NCBI GenBank assembly: GCA_017303635.1
Contig: JAFLCG010000021.1
Coordinates: forward strand, 25,748-89,747
Length of the DNA: 64,000 bases
Source of the DNA: Anaerolineae bacterium
GTDB taxonomy: Bacteria; Chloroflexota; Anaerolineae; Aggregatilineales; Phototrophicaceae
Reading direction: 5' to 3'
Below, in pieces: positions 41,674 to 51,400 of this stretch (positions are counted from its first letter, which is position 1; every line of letters starts with the position of its first letter). The notes below the pieces were generated by a model that was given only the letters and a program-made list of their open reading frames with translations, ran no database searches and had not been told where the DNA came from. The position numbers and the translations under genes are program-made.

Positions 41674-42078
41674 TTAGGACAACTCCCAATCTTCGATGAG
41701 GAGGTTGGGAATGCGGCTGAACTCACGGAGGTTGTGGGTAATCAATGTTAAGTTATGTATGAGGGCGATGGCAGCAATCATCATATCGTTGTTGCCAACC
41801 GGAGTCCCGGACTTTTCCAGTGCCGAGCGGATGCCGGCATATACATCAGCAGCGTGATCGTCAAACGGAAGTGAAACAAAACGCGATGTGAACACACGTT
41901 GTTTGGCAAGTGTGGTTTGCGGTTGTTGGCTCTTGAGCGCCCCGGTATACAATTCTGCCTTCACGATAGAACACAATGTAATGTCGGATTCCGGCGTGGC
42001 AAGCAGATGATGACTAATCTGCGGTGAACGTTGATTGAGATGCCGAATGCAGGTATTAGTATCCAGCAGGAATTTCAT
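41674..42078 (-). CDS. vapC: VapC-type PIN-domain toxin
   Basis: 134 residues. The PIN acidic residues are Asp6 in FLLDTNTCIRHL, Glu in IVKAELYTGA and Asp in GNNDMMIAAIAL. It is a ribonuclease expected to cut tRNA or rRNA when freed from its antitoxin. The ATG lies inside the end of the upstream antitoxin gene (4-base overlap), the usual VapBC arrangement. Confidence 0.93.
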   Translation of the reverse strand: MKFLLDTNTCIRHLNQRSPQISHHLLATPESDITLCSIVKAELYTGALKSQQPQTTLAKQRVFTSRFVSLPFDDHAADVYAGIRSALEKSGTPVGNNDMMIAAIALIHNLTLITHNLREFSRIPNLLIEDWELS

Positions 42079-42302
42079 TCGATTGGCTCACGGGACTCAA
42101 GCGGTAACTGGGCGGGTCGTTCAATTGGATCATCCGCCAGTATCCCGGCAGTTCGTTCGATGAATTCTTGCCAAGGCATCCGCCGGAAGGCTTCGATTTC
42201 CAGATCACGAGTCAGGCTCGCGCTTACATCTTCGATCAATCGTACACGCTCAACCAGCGGGAGTTGTTCAGCCAGCGTGATGACGTCCTGATAGTTGACC
42301 AT
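42075..42302 (-). CDS. vapB: VapB-type antitoxin
   Basis: 75 residues. LAEQLPLVERVRLIEDVSAS fits the short DNA-binding and dimerisation part of antitoxins of the DUF2281/Phd-like kind paired with VapC. The C-terminal RPAQLPLESREPIE is the flexible toxin-binding tail. It is first in the operon and overlaps vapC, so it likely autorepresses. Confidence 0.85.
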   Translation of the reverse strand: MVNYQDVITLAEQLPLVERVRLIEDVSASLTRDLEIEAFRRMPWQEFIERTAGILADDPIERPAQLPLESREPIE

Positions 42303-42384
42303 CGTTCTTACCTCAACGGCTCACAGTTGAGTACATCATAGCATTATTCTGGATGGATCAGCTAAATCAACGAGCAGGCGTTTT

Positions 42385-43791
42385 CTACGCTTCCTTCTGC
42401 ACGATGTGGAAATCCCGCACTGGGGAGAGCAGACCGTAGATGACTCCCAACGATTCCATCACGGAGAAGACCGGGATGAGCGCAATCTGCACCGCCAGCA
42501 GACCCAGGTAGCGTCGCCAGCTTCCCTGCCGTTCGTAGCTCTTGATGAAGCCGATGATATACAGCGAGACAAAGTAGAAGAAGGAAATGCCCCCGACCAT
42601 CGCCAACCATAGCGGGGTGCCGGTAGGCATGAACAGGTTGGTGTAGACCAGCAGGATACACAGCGGGCTGACCGCCCACAGGGTCATGAACGTGCCGAGC
42701 AGCGCCCGATCCCGCAAGGGCAGTTGCGGGGCGAAGACACACGCCCACAAGCCGCCGAACCAGCGCCGCCGCTGCTTGGCGAAATCCACCAGGTTGAAAG
42801 GCGAGCGTTCAAACATATAGGCGTGGATGAAACCAAAACGTACTCCAGCGGCCTGTGCTGCCAGCGCGAAATAGGCATCTTCAGTGATGTTGCCTGCCGG
42901 GCCGTGATCAAAGCCGATCATCCGCTCGACCGCATCCTGAACCACGACAAACGAACCATGCATCCCAAACCAGGCCCGCCCCTGCTCGAATTGCAGCCGG
43001 AAGCGCCCGTAGTCATCCCCTACGCGGATCGAGTCCGCCAGCGTGTTCAGCCAGTTGACCACACCGCTCTTGGCATACAGGATGATCCCCTGCCCGATGC
43101 GCGGGTAACGGCCGCTCTTGCGATGTTCTTCGGCATAGGCAAAGGCATGGATCGCCCGCACCGTATCGCCGTTAAAGCGGGTTTCCTCATCCAGATGGAT
43201 GATCCAGTCCTGCGGTTGAGCGGAGGAGGCACTCAGGGCATAGTGCAGTGCCCGCGCCTTATAGCGCGCCCCCTTCGGCGGCTGATAGTCCGGCGGCACG
43301 ATGATGACAGTCGCGCAGTATTGTTCATCCAGCTCAATCGGATTATCGACCACCACTTCCAGTGCCCAGGCATCGGGCGGGAGCGCAGCAGTGAGTTCAT
43401 CACAGGCGCGTGCAATAGTTTCCGCGATCAGTTTAGGATGGTTACCCCGCGTCACATAACGGAAGTAGAGCCGCCCGCGCAGTTTGTGGGTCGCGGCGGG
43501 TGCAGTCGCTCGACGCAGCGCCGGATAGCGGAAAAACGAGTAGAAGTTCAGCATGGCGTAAGGCAGCGGAATCAGCCAGCTCAGCTTGAGCCAGTTGAGT
43601 ATCGTATGGAAGTCCGAGTGTATCTGGCTGGGGAAAAAGACTTCCGAGAACACGAACCCATAGGCCAGCCCGCCCAGCGTGACCAACAGCAGCGCCGTAT
43701 AGTAGATCATCAATTTGCGGTTCCACTGCGGGCGGGGCTGCGTGTAGGTCTGCCAGTGGAAGGTGGGGCGTGAACTTGAAACGATGTTCAT
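42385..43791 (-). CDS. Membrane glycosyltransferase, GT2 (egghead/BcsA-like)
   Basis: 468 residues. Two N-terminal helices (LMIYYTALLLVTLGGLAYGF; LSWLIPLPYAMLNFYSFF) are followed by a GT-A domain with DWIIHLDEETRF (DxD-like), NITEDAYFALAAQAAG (acceptor Asp) and the processive-type QRRRWFGGLW. Four C-terminal helices follow. It is closest to the beta-1,4-mannosyltransferase egghead group. It likely builds a surface glycan or glycolipid. No other polysaccharide genes are adjacent. Confidence 0.85.
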   Translation of the reverse strand: MNIVSSSRPTFHWQTYTQPRPQWNRKLMIYYTALLLVTLGGLAYGFVFSEVFFPSQIHSDFHTILNWLKLSWLIPLPYAMLNFYSFFRYPALRRATAPAATHKLRGRLYFRYVTRGNHPKLIAETIARACDELTAALPPDAWALEVVVDNPIELDEQYCATVIIVPPDYQPPKGARYKARALHYALSASSAQPQDWIIHLDEETRFNGDTVRAIHAFAYAEEHRKSGRYPRIGQGIILYAKSGVVNWLNTLADSIRVGDDYGRFRLQFEQGRAWFGMHGSFVVVQDAVERMIGFDHGPAGNITEDAYFALAAQAAGVRFGFIHAYMFERSPFNLVDFAKQRRRWFGGLWACVFAPQLPLRDRALLGTFMTLWAVSPLCILLVYTNLFMPTGTPLWLAMVGGISFFYFVSLYIIGFIKSYERQGSWRRYLGLLAVQIALIPVFSVMESLGVIYGLLSPVRDFHIVQKEA

Positions 43792-43892
43792 GATGAGTGC
43801 TACAGTTTTGAGTGAAGTTTGAATAAATGAAGAATTGTTTCACTCGTTGTAATTCATGGTAATGAAGATTGACCTGAAATATGACGTAAGAT

Positions 43893-43936
43893 TGCGTTGG
43901 AAAAAGGTTAGAGTATTACAGCGTATTTCCAACGCA
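43893..43936 (-). promoter_or_regulatory. Inverted repeat upstream of the GT2 gene
   Basis: TGCGTTGGAAA (43893-43903) and TTTCCAACGCA (43926-43936): a perfect 11-bp pair 22 bases apart in the leader of the glycosyltransferase, between it and the lipoprotein gene. It could be a terminator-like or leader structure. Confidence 0.4.
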
Positions 43937-44006
43937 TGGTCATCAGGGGCGAAACGAGGCCTACTAAGTGCATAGATCCCAGCGGGAAAGTCCGGAGAGT
44001 TCCGGC

Positions 44007-45101
44007 TTAAGGGGCGGGCTGCTCGGTTCGCTGGTTGGTAGAGGTGTACTCCGGGGAAGCGTTGCAGCAGTGAGCGGCAGCGGCGATTGTTTCCAGCGCA
44101 TAACCATCGACCACCAGCGCCCGGTTGGTGACGCTGAAGTGCAGGTGACGGCTGTAGCCCAGCCCACAGGGGGAAAAGAATGGTGCCCGACTAATCAGCG
44201 CGCCCAAGGGTTGCCCGCGCACCACATTCTGATCGAGCCGGGTTGCCCGTACGCTGCGCCCTAACGTCAGGTGCAGATAGTAGCTGGCTTCGCCATCGGC
44301 GTGCTGGATTTCCACCCAGCTTTGGGTGCCGTCATAGCAGATTTCGCGCAGTCGCCCGGCCTCGGCTGCCAGGACGATATGGCGCTGGCGGTAGGCGGGT
44401 TGGAAATCCAGTGCGTTGCCATCGTGCCAGCCTTCAATCGCCCACCAGACCTGCCCTGCCTCCCACGGGAACAAATAGGCACCCGCCATCGGGGGCAGGT
44501 GCATGTCGAGGTTGATGAACTCGGGCGGCACTTCCCGCAGCCAATCGGCCTTGCCGCCGAGCACCCCGGCACGATATTCGCCCGTTTGAACGCGCTGGAT
44601 GACCACCTCGGCCCATTGCCCGGCATACTGCTCAATCCCCTGCCAACCGGCTTCTACCAGCTCCGTGGGCACCAGCACCACCTTCATCCAATCCCCCTGC
44701 GCCCGGAAGGCCGAGAGCGTCCACGCGCTGATCGGGGGCAGCGCGGCACGGTCGGCCTCCAGCGCGGCGAGGATGGGTTGCCGCAGGTACGATTCCAGCG
44801 GATAGATGCCAACAAAAGTAACATCCAGCGGCCTAAGTGTCTCTGTTGGTAGCGGGGCCAGTGTCGTGGGTGCAACCTGCGTGTTTGTAGGTTGGGGCGG
44901 TTGTGATGCTGTGGGTGTCGGGCTGGCGGTCGCCGTGGGCGGCAGGGGGGACTGTGTTACTGTGGCGCTCGGCTCCGGGGAGTAAGTTGCGGTAGCTGTC
45001 GGGGTCGCGCTCGGCAGCACCGCCAATGTGGGCAGAGTCGGCGGCAGAACAGGGGTACAGCCGACCAAGATGAGAAGGATGAAAGGGAGGCAGTGGCGCA
45101 T
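44007..45101 (-). CDS. Lipoprotein with degenerate M23 (LytM-like) domain
   Basis: About 364 residues from ATG 45101, which has AAAGGG upstream; a GTG at 45107 is the alternative. The lipobox FILLILVGC is followed by a ~75-residue Thr/Pro linker. In the C-terminal half WHDGNALDFQPAY and SRHLHFSVTNRA correspond to the HxxxxxxD and HxH metal sites of M23 endopeptidases. The spacing and missing GH(x) context suggest weak or altered activity. It is probably an envelope protein acting on or binding peptidoglycan. Confidence 0.75.
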   Translation of the reverse strand: MRHCLPFILLILVGCTPVLPPTLPTLAVLPSATPTATATYSPEPSATVTQSPLPPTATASPTPTASQPPQPTNTQVAPTTLAPLPTETLRPLDVTFVGIYPLESYLRQPILAALEADRAALPPISAWTLSAFRAQGDWMKVVLVPTELVEAGWQGIEQYAGQWAEVVIQRVQTGEYRAGVLGGKADWLREVPPEFINLDMHLPPMAGAYLFPWEAGQVWWAIEGWHDGNALDFQPAYRQRHIVLAAEAGRLREICYDGTQSWVEIQHADGEASYYLHLTLGRSVRATRLDQNVVRGQPLGALISRAPFFSPCGLGYSRHLHFSVTNRALVVDGYALETIAAAAHCCNASPEYTSTNQRTEQPAP

Positions 45102-45346
45102 CGGCACCCTTTATGACCAATAATGAGCAGCCAATCCGAGGCAAGATAACTGATGTGACGGGCGCATTCGGATTTCGAGAGCCTCACCCCCTCTCCATCG
45201 CCGTCTGCCGAAAACCGCACGGCTGGAGATGGGGCGAACAGAGGCTGTGGCGGCTTTGGCGGCTTTGGCAGACCGCCTGCGCCGCCACAAGCTTGTCGTC
45301 GCTTACTTTTAGGGACACAGTGACAAGCTCAGGCAGTCTAACAGGC

Positions 45347-45430
45347 TAGGACTTACGCAAACGCCGCCTTTTGTAGGGGAGGATTAGGGCGTCTTCGCCC
45401 GTATATCCTCCCGTGACTGCGTAAGTCCTA
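45347..45430. mobile_element. 84-base MITE-like element with TAGGACTTACGCA ends
   Basis: TAGGACTTACGCA at 45347-45359 and its exact inverse TGCGTAAGTCCTA at 45418-45430 enclose a GGGGAGGATTAGGGCGTCTTCGCCC-type palindrome related to the one at 25164. I recall TAGGACTTACGCA ends from repeat elements in cyanobacteria and relatives. There is no ORF and no clear target duplication. Confidence 0.65.
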
Positions 45431-45462
45431 AGGATCAAGATACCACCGATTGGGTCGAAAAT

Positions 45463-45478
45463 TGGAACATATGTTTCG
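45463..45478. repeat. GGAACATATGTTCC palindrome, copy 4 (degenerate)
   Basis: TGGAACATATGTTTCG followed by ATTTTGACCC: the same downstream context as copies 1 and 2, with two arm changes. Confidence 0.65.
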
Positions 45479-45561
45479 ATTTTGACCCTTGACCGGATTT
45501 TGCCCCCAATTTCGAATGCACTCCCAGGTCATCTATGCGAAAGCTGCCTAAAAAGCGTCAA

Positions 45562-45650
45562 ACAAAAGGCGCAGAGAGTATATCGCTGCGCCTCTGCTTC
45601 TCTGTCCCTCTGCAGTAACTTCTTCTCTGCGTCCTCTGCGCCTTAGTGGT
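45562..45650. repeat. CTCTGCGCC / CACAGAGG-type repeat block
   Basis: Pyrimidine-rich on this strand. CCTCTGCAGTAACTTCTTCTCT (45612-45633) is the exact inverse of 20108-20129. It ends next to the serA stop. Confidence 0.7.
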
Positions 45651-45662
45651 TGACCGCCTGCC

Positions 45663-46613
45663 CTACTTCTTCAGCACGTCTGCGTTGACCACATTGGCAT
45701 ACTCGCCCTTGAGCAGCGCGTTGACGACCAACTCTGCCGCTTCGATGGCGACCGCCACCTGTGCCTCTTCGGTCGAGGCTCCCAGATGCGGCGTGTCGAT
45801 CACACCCGCCAGCCCGATCAGCGGATGCCCGGCGGGCGGCGGTTCCTCTTCGTACACATCCAGGGCCGCTCCGGCGACCTGACCGCTCTTGATGGCCTCT
45901 GCCAGCGCCGCTTCATCAATCAGCGCCCCGCGCGCCGCATTGACGATCCGCACGCCGCGCTTCATCTGCGCCAGGCTCTCGGCGTTAATCATGTGGTAGG
46001 TCTGGTCGTTGACCAGGCTGTGCAGGGTGATGTAATCCGCCCGCCCGTAGAGCGTCGGCAGGTCTACCAGTTCCACGCCATCGGCGGCCGTCACATACGG
46101 ATCATAGGCGATCACGCTCATCTCGAAGGCAGCGGCCCGCTTGGCAATCGCCCGCCCGATGCGCCCGAAGCCGATGATGCCCAGCGTCTTGCCGCGCAGT
46201 TCGGTGCCCATGAACGACTTGCGATCCCACTTGCCCGCCTGCATCGAGTCGTAAGCCTGCGGGATATGCCGCGCCAGCGCCAGCATCAGCCCGAAGGCCA
46301 GTTCAGCCGTGGCGACGGTATTGCCTGCCGGTGTGTTCATCACGGCGATGCCCTTGGCGGAGGCCGCTTCCAGATCGACGTTATCCACGCCGACTCCAGC
46401 GCGGGCGATGACCTTCAGTTTGGTCGCCGCTGCGATCAGCGCGGCATCCGCTTTGGTCGCGCTGCGGATGATGAGCGCGTCGGCGTCGGCGATGGCCGCC
46501 AGAGTCTCCTCGCGCTTCATTTGACCGGGTGCGGTCACTTGTAGCCCGGCGGCTTGAAGGATTTCGACGGCGCGCTTATTCACACTGTCTGGTACAAGTA
46601 CATGAAAAGTCAT
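45663..46613 (-). CDS. serA: D-3-phosphoglycerate dehydrogenase
   Basis: 316 residues, short (ACT-less) form. Substrate domain with IARAGVGVDNVDLEAA, NAD motif TLGIIGFGRIGRAIAKR, catalytic Arg in NAARGALIDEAAL, Glu in ALDVYEEEPP and His in DTPHLGASTEEAQ. It oxidises 3-phosphoglycerate to phosphohydroxypyruvate, the first serine step. The lack of ACT/ASB domains suggests no serine feedback. AGGA precedes the ATG. The probable next enzyme, a class V aminotransferase, is upstream on the same strand, with a four-helix-bundle gene wedged between. Confidence 0.92.
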   Translation of the reverse strand: MTFHVLVPDSVNKRAVEILQAAGLQVTAPGQMKREETLAAIADADALIIRSATKADAALIAAATKLKVIARAGVGVDNVDLEAASAKGIAVMNTPAGNTVATAELAFGLMLALARHIPQAYDSMQAGKWDRKSFMGTELRGKTLGIIGFGRIGRAIAKRAAAFEMSVIAYDPYVTAADGVELVDLPTLYGRADYITLHSLVNDQTYHMINAESLAQMKRGVRIVNAARGALIDEAALAEAIKSGQVAGAALDVYEEEPPPAGHPLIGLAGVIDTPHLGASTEEAQVAVAIEAAELVVNALLKGEYANVVNADVLKK

Positions 46614-46633
46614 GAGGTGTCCTTTAGGGCTTT

Positions 46634-46644
46634 CAGCTTACAGC
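46634..46644. repeat. Left inverted repeat of four-helix-bundle cassette 2
   Basis: CAGCTTACAGC within a TTTCAGCTTACAGCGGTCAG stretch; exact inverse of 47116-47126. Confidence 0.65.
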
Positions 46645-46681
46645 GGTCAGCTTTCAGCTATTGCATATAGAATTTGCGAGT

Positions 46682-47038
46682 TCATGATTTCCGCAATCTG
46701 GCAATGAAGGCCGCCAACATCATACGGATTTCACGGATACGGGCTGTCAAATCCGCATGAACAGCGCCGGAGAGCATGTCTAGATCGCGTGTCACCAATA
46801 AGTGATATTCCAGTTCATTGGCCGAACCGACTGCTATGTCCATGAACCGGGCGCAATCTGCATCACTGGAACGCCCGGCACCTTCAACGATGTTCGCGGG
46901 TATCGAGTGGGCAGCACGACGGGTTTGGGAAGTCAGGCCGTATAGTTCTTCATTTGGGAAGCTCTTTGTGGCTCGGTACACATCTAGATTAAGCTGATGT
47001 GCTTTTTCCCAGACTGCCCACTTGTGATAGTCGCGCAT
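46682..47038 (-). CDS. Four-helix-bundle protein (S23/IVS-type), copy 2
   Basis: 118 residues: DYHKWAVWEKAHQLNLDVYR, FPNEELYGLTSQTRRAAHSI, PANIVEGAGRSSDADCARF, VGSANELEYHLLVTRDL. Clearly paralogous to copy 1 (23950) but well diverged, so the two came in separately or long ago. It is transcribed with, and lies between, the two serine-pathway genes. Flanked by inverted CAGCTTACAGC repeats and a further GGGCGCACAGCCGTGCGCC palindrome. Function unknown. Confidence 0.9.
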   Translation of the reverse strand: MRDYHKWAVWEKAHQLNLDVYRATKSFPNEELYGLTSQTRRAAHSIPANIVEGAGRSSDADCARFMDIAVGSANELEYHLLVTRDLDMLSGAVHADLTARIREIRMMLAAFIARLRKS

Positions 47039-47056
47039 CCGTATCCTTCAGCCGTT

Positions 47057-47080
47057 GGGCGCACAGCCGTGCGCCTCTAC
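47057..47080. repeat. GGGCGCACAGCCGTGCGCCTCTAC palindromic repeat, copy 3
   Basis: Same orientation as the copy at 2861. It lies between the four-helix-bundle gene and the aminotransferase gene. Confidence 0.75.
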
Positions 47081-47115
47081 TTGGAGTTCTGGAGCAGCCT
47101 TAGTATTTGGCTTTT

Positions 47116-47126
47116 GCTGTAAGCTG
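47116..47126. repeat. Right inverted repeat of four-helix-bundle cassette 2
   Basis: GCTGTAAGCTG, inverse of 46634-46644, followed by degenerate CTGACAGCTGACTGC units. Confidence 0.65.
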
Positions 47127-47144
47127 TTCGCTGACAGCTGACTG

Positions 47145-48233
47145 CTATGCCCCTATAAACTCATCCAACCCCGCCAAGATGCTCTCCAACTCCGTCGGCT
47201 GCATATCGCCCATGTGCGCGATGCGGAAGGTCTTGCCCTTGATCTGCCCATAGCCCTTGTCCATCGAGAAGCCCTTGCCGCCCATGAACTTCGCCATGCC
47301 CTCCACGTCAATCTGCTTGACGCGGTTATCGACGCAAGTGACCGTCGGCGAACGGAAGCCCTCCGGCGCGAATACACCAAAGCCGCGCTGCTCCGCCCAG
47401 GCGATGGTCATATCCCGCATATGCAGGTGGCGTGCCCAGCGGCGGTCAAGGCCTTCCGCCAGCACATCATCCAGTTGCCGATCCAGCGCGAACATCAGGG
47501 AAATCGGCGGGGTTGAGGGGGTATTGTTCTTCTTCAGGCTGGCTTCCATCTCGATGAAATCGAAATAGTAACCACGATTGGTCACTTCTTTGGCCCGCGC
47601 CAGCACCCGGTCGCTGACCGAGGCAAACGCCAGACCCGGCGGCAGGGCAAACGCCTTCTGCGAGCTGGTCAGGGCGATGTCCAGGCCCCACTCATCGGCC
47701 CGCAGTTCGGCACCCAGCACACCGCTGACCGTATCGACCATCACCAGGGTGTCCTCATATTGCCGGACGACCGCGGCAATCTCCTTGATCGGGTTGGTGA
47801 CGCCGGTGCTGGTTTCGTTGTGGACGACGCACACCGCGTCATAGCGTTCTTTCTTCAGTGCGTCCGCCACCATCTCCGGGGTATGACCCTGACCCCACGG
47901 CACTTCGATCACATCGACCTGCTTGCCGTTGAGCTTACTCACTTCAGCCCAGCGCTCGCTGAAAGCGCCGCCGACCAGATGGAGCGCCTTATGCCCATCC
48001 CGGATACAGTTGCGCGAGGCCCCTTCCCACAAGCCGGTGCCAGAGGACCCGCTGATGTAAACACGGCTTTCCGTCACGAACGCCTGCCGCAGTTTGGTCT
48101 GCAAACGGGCGAACAATTCTTCAAAGGACTTGGAACGATGCCCGATCATCCATTGGGTTTGTGCTTCCAGCACTTCTGGACGCACTTCGACCGGGCCTGG
48201 AATCACCAGGCGCTTGTGATTGCCGTTCTGCAT
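47145..48233 (-). CDS. Class V aminotransferase (phosphoserine/serine-pyruvate type)
   Basis: About 362 residues from ATG 48233 (MQNGNHKRLVIPGPVEVRPE). PLP enzyme: SGSSGTGLWEGASRNC phosphate loop, VHNETSTGVTNPI, VDTVSGVLGAELRAD and the Schiff-base Lys in ALTSSQKAFALPPG. This subgroup includes serine-glyoxylate/alanine-glyoxylate enzymes and the alternative phosphoserine aminotransferase found where classical SerC is missing. With serA just downstream, phosphohydroxypyruvate to phosphoserine is the best guess. GGGAGG is 12 bases from the ATG, slightly far. The long upstream ORF extension is not conserved-looking. Confidence 0.85.
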   Translation of the reverse strand: MQNGNHKRLVIPGPVEVRPEVLEAQTQWMIGHRSKSFEELFARLQTKLRQAFVTESRVYISGSSGTGLWEGASRNCIRDGHKALHLVGGAFSERWAEVSKLNGKQVDVIEVPWGQGHTPEMVADALKKERYDAVCVVHNETSTGVTNPIKEIAAVVRQYEDTLVMVDTVSGVLGAELRADEWGLDIALTSSQKAFALPPGLAFASVSDRVLARAKEVTNRGYYFDFIEMEASLKKNNTPSTPPISLMFALDRQLDDVLAEGLDRRWARHLHMRDMTIAWAEQRGFGVFAPEGFRSPTVTCVDNRVKQIDVEGMAKFMGGKGFSMDKGYGQIKGKTFRIAHMGDMQPTELESILAGLDEFIGA

Positions 48234-48347
48234 ACCGTTTGTATACCTCCCGATGGGGGCTGTTTCGATTTGTGACAAACGGCGCAATTCTAATGGAGGG
48301 CAGGCGTAGGGTCGAGGGTGGGGCAAAAACATACTGAGCTTGAGAGA

Positions 48348-48370
48348 GTGTCTCATCGGAGATGAGACAC
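48348..48370. promoter_or_regulatory. Perfect inverted repeat between histidine kinase and aminotransferase genes
   Basis: GTGTCTCATC-GGA-GATGAGACAC, 10-bp arms with a 3-base centre. No T-run follows on either strand, so an operator for the serine genes or a factor-dependent terminator for the kinase gene are both possible. Confidence 0.5.
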
Positions 48371-48404
48371 CCGGGCGGGGATGCGCCTGTACGGGATCTG
48401 AGCT

Positions 48405-51400
48405 TTATAGCACGCTCTGGTTCCCGTACTCCCCCTTAATGACTGGCAGTGTGAAGGCGAAGATGCTGCCGCCGCCGGGGTTATCCTCAATCCAGATGCG
48501 TCCGCCGTGGGCTTCGACCACCAGCTTGCAGAAGGTCAGGCCCAGGCCGCTGCCGCGCCGCGATCCCTGCCGTCCCTTGATTTGCACAAAGCGGTCGAAC
48601 AACCGCACCTTGTACTCGTCCGGGATGCCTGGCCCCTGGTCGCTGATGTTGATCCGCACGAAGCCATCCACCGGAGGCTGTGCGCTGATGCTCACTGTAG
48701 AGCCAAAGGGCGCGTACTTGAGGGCGTTATCCACCAGATTTTGCAGCAGGCGTTCGACCTTGTCGGCGTCAATCAGCACCAGCGGCACGGTTTCATCCAG
48801 CTTGGATTCGAGCGTGACTTCCAGATCGTTTGCCAGCGGGCTCAGTTCTGCGCACACGCTGTCAGCCAGCGTCGCCAGTTCAGTCGCTTCCGTATCCAGG
48901 TTGATCGTCCCGGATTCCAGCCGGGAAATATCCAGCAGCGAATCCACGCGGCTCAGGATCTTGCGAACGGCTCGCTGGCCTGTTTCGGTCGCCGTGTGGA
49001 TGATCGGGTAGAGCTTGTCACCCTCCGGCACCACTTCCACCAGCAACCGGAGGCCAGTCGTCACAGCCGTCAGCGGACTGCGGAGATCATGGACGATCAT
49101 GTTGGAAAGATCTTCCCGCGCTTGCAGCAGTTCACGCTGCTGGGTTTCATCATAGAAGACCAGCAGCGCCCCCAGCGGCGCATTGCGATCACCCACCAGG
49201 ATAATCTCCCGGCGCAGGTAGATCGGTGTACCATCCTCCGCATTCAAGCTGTAGGATTCGACCGCCTGGCTCGACCACGCGCCCGGTGTGCGTAAATCGT
49301 TCAGGAGCTTGTTGAGCGCGGCTCCGCTACTGAAGCCCAGGCGGGCCGCCATGCCCAGCTCCGCGGTCGCCAGCAGCCGATCCAGCTTGCGCCCCACCAA
49401 TTGATCGGGTTCCAGCCCAATCATGCGGACGCGCGGATTTGCCAGGGCAATATTGCCGTTCTTTTCCACCAGCACAATCGCTTCAGTCATCGTGTTCAGG
49501 ATGACCTGCAAACGTTCCAGGGCGTCATTGATACCCTTGAACAGACGCGTGTTATCCAGTGCCATCGTCGCCTGGCTGGCGAGCTGCGTGACGAAGTAAT
49601 TGTCTTCTTCGCTGAAAGCAGCCGGTTCGTCGCTTTCCAGCGTGATGACTCCCAGCGGCTTGCCAGCCCGCAGGATGGGTACGCTCAGTTGGGCACGGCT
49701 GGTCAGCAGGATCGGCGGCGGACGGGTACCATCCGCTTTCACATCATCTTTGCGGATAGCCTGGTTGGTTTGCAGCGCCACCGCGCTCAAGGTGGAGCGC
49801 ACCAGTGTTGCGTCCATCAGCACCGAAGCCGGGTAACCTGTCTGTTCGATGATCTGCAGGTCATCCTGTTCCCCGATTGCGATGAAGCCGGCTTTCGCGT
49901 GGGTCATCTCGGTCGCACGTCGCAGCACCTGCGTGCCGATTTCTTGCACATTGGTGGTCGCCGTCAGTTGCCGACCCAGCGTCGCCAGTGCGTACATTTG
50001 CTCTGCCCGCCGCTCCAGCGCCCGATCGGTTCGGGTATAGCGCCGGGCGTTCTGGATCGCCTGGGCGGCCTGGCTGGCAAAGGCCCGCAGCACCCCGGCC
50101 TGGTCGCCGGTGAATTGCTGTGGACGGTCATAGTACAGGGCGAGCACGCCCAGCCCGCTATCCCCCACCTGCAAAGGCAGTTCCGCCCAGGCACGCTTGC
50201 CCTCGCGGGTGATGAAGTTACGGTAGGGTACGGCGCGGGGATCGCTTTGGGCATCATCAATGTAGACAGGCTCACCTGCCGGGTAGCTGAGGATCGGCTC
50301 TGGTGGGTCGCTACTGAAGGCGCTGCTCAGGCCCTGGCTGTGCGCCAGCTTGATTGCCCCGCGCCCTTCCTCATTGGCTAAATAGATGGCGATGCCGCTT
50401 GCGCCGGAGATGGCCGGGGCAGCGCCGGCGATAATCTGAGTGACTTCGGCGGGGGAGAGCGTGCGTGTCAGTTGGGAAAGTGCCTGGTTCAGCGTAGCCA
50501 GTTGGGCTGCACGACTGCTCAATTGCTCCAGCAGACGCGCATTGGCAATGGCGACGCTGGCACTGGCCGCGATGATATTCATCAGGCGTAGATCATCATT
50601 TTCCAGCGCCGCCTGCTGCTGGCTGGTCGTGACCACGATCCCGCCCAGTTGTTTCTGTCCCACCGTCAGCGGCACACCCAGCCACGACCGGACTCGCGCG
50701 GCGGGCGGTTTGAGGCCCAGTTGTTGCGCGGTCTCTGCCACCGTTTCATTGATGAGCAGCGGGACGTGGGTTTGCAGCAGATGACCGAGCAGGCTGTTCC
50801 CATCTGCCGGTTCCGCGTAATCATCCACTTGCACGCCCCCCCGCATCACCAGCGGATACTGGAGGGCACCGCTGTAGGGTTCATACAGGGCCACCACGAA
50901 TTCATCTACATCCAGCAGTTCGCTGACCTGGCTGTGGAGCATCCCCAGCAGCGAACTCAATTTCAGGTCGGACTGGATCAATCTGCCGACCACGCCCAGC
51001 GCCCGCAGTTCTTCCACCTGTTTGCGCTGCCGGTGCTGTATCCGGCTGAGCACATGCAGCCCACCAGCGACCAGCACCACCCCCAGGCCGAAGATCAACA
51101 GCGTGACCGACGATAGGTTGACCACCAGCGCTGCCAGCAAAACGAACGGAATCGGGGTCAGCAGCACCGCCGCCAGAATCAGCATTGAGAGCCGATCATT
51201 CAGTAGTCGTCGTAACGAGTAACGGGCGATGAAGCGCTCGATCAGGAAGATCGCGCCGTAAGCACCGCTGTAAATCAAACCAAACCCGATCACTTGGATG
51301 GGGTCGTTGGCGATGGTGCCTGTTTGATTGCTGAACAGGTCGGTGCGGAGGACTGCAATGCCGATGTAGAAGCTCAGCGTTACTCGCACCGCGATCATCA

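Larger units (their letters stand above)
45102..45662. other. Gene-free interval with MITE-like element and repeats
   Basis: CCTCACCCCC element (45183), GGCGGCTTTGGCGG block (45245), inverted-repeat element (45347-45430), palindrome copy 4 (45463) and a CTCTGCGCC / TTCTCTGTCC block (45562-45650). No gene. Confidence 0.65.
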
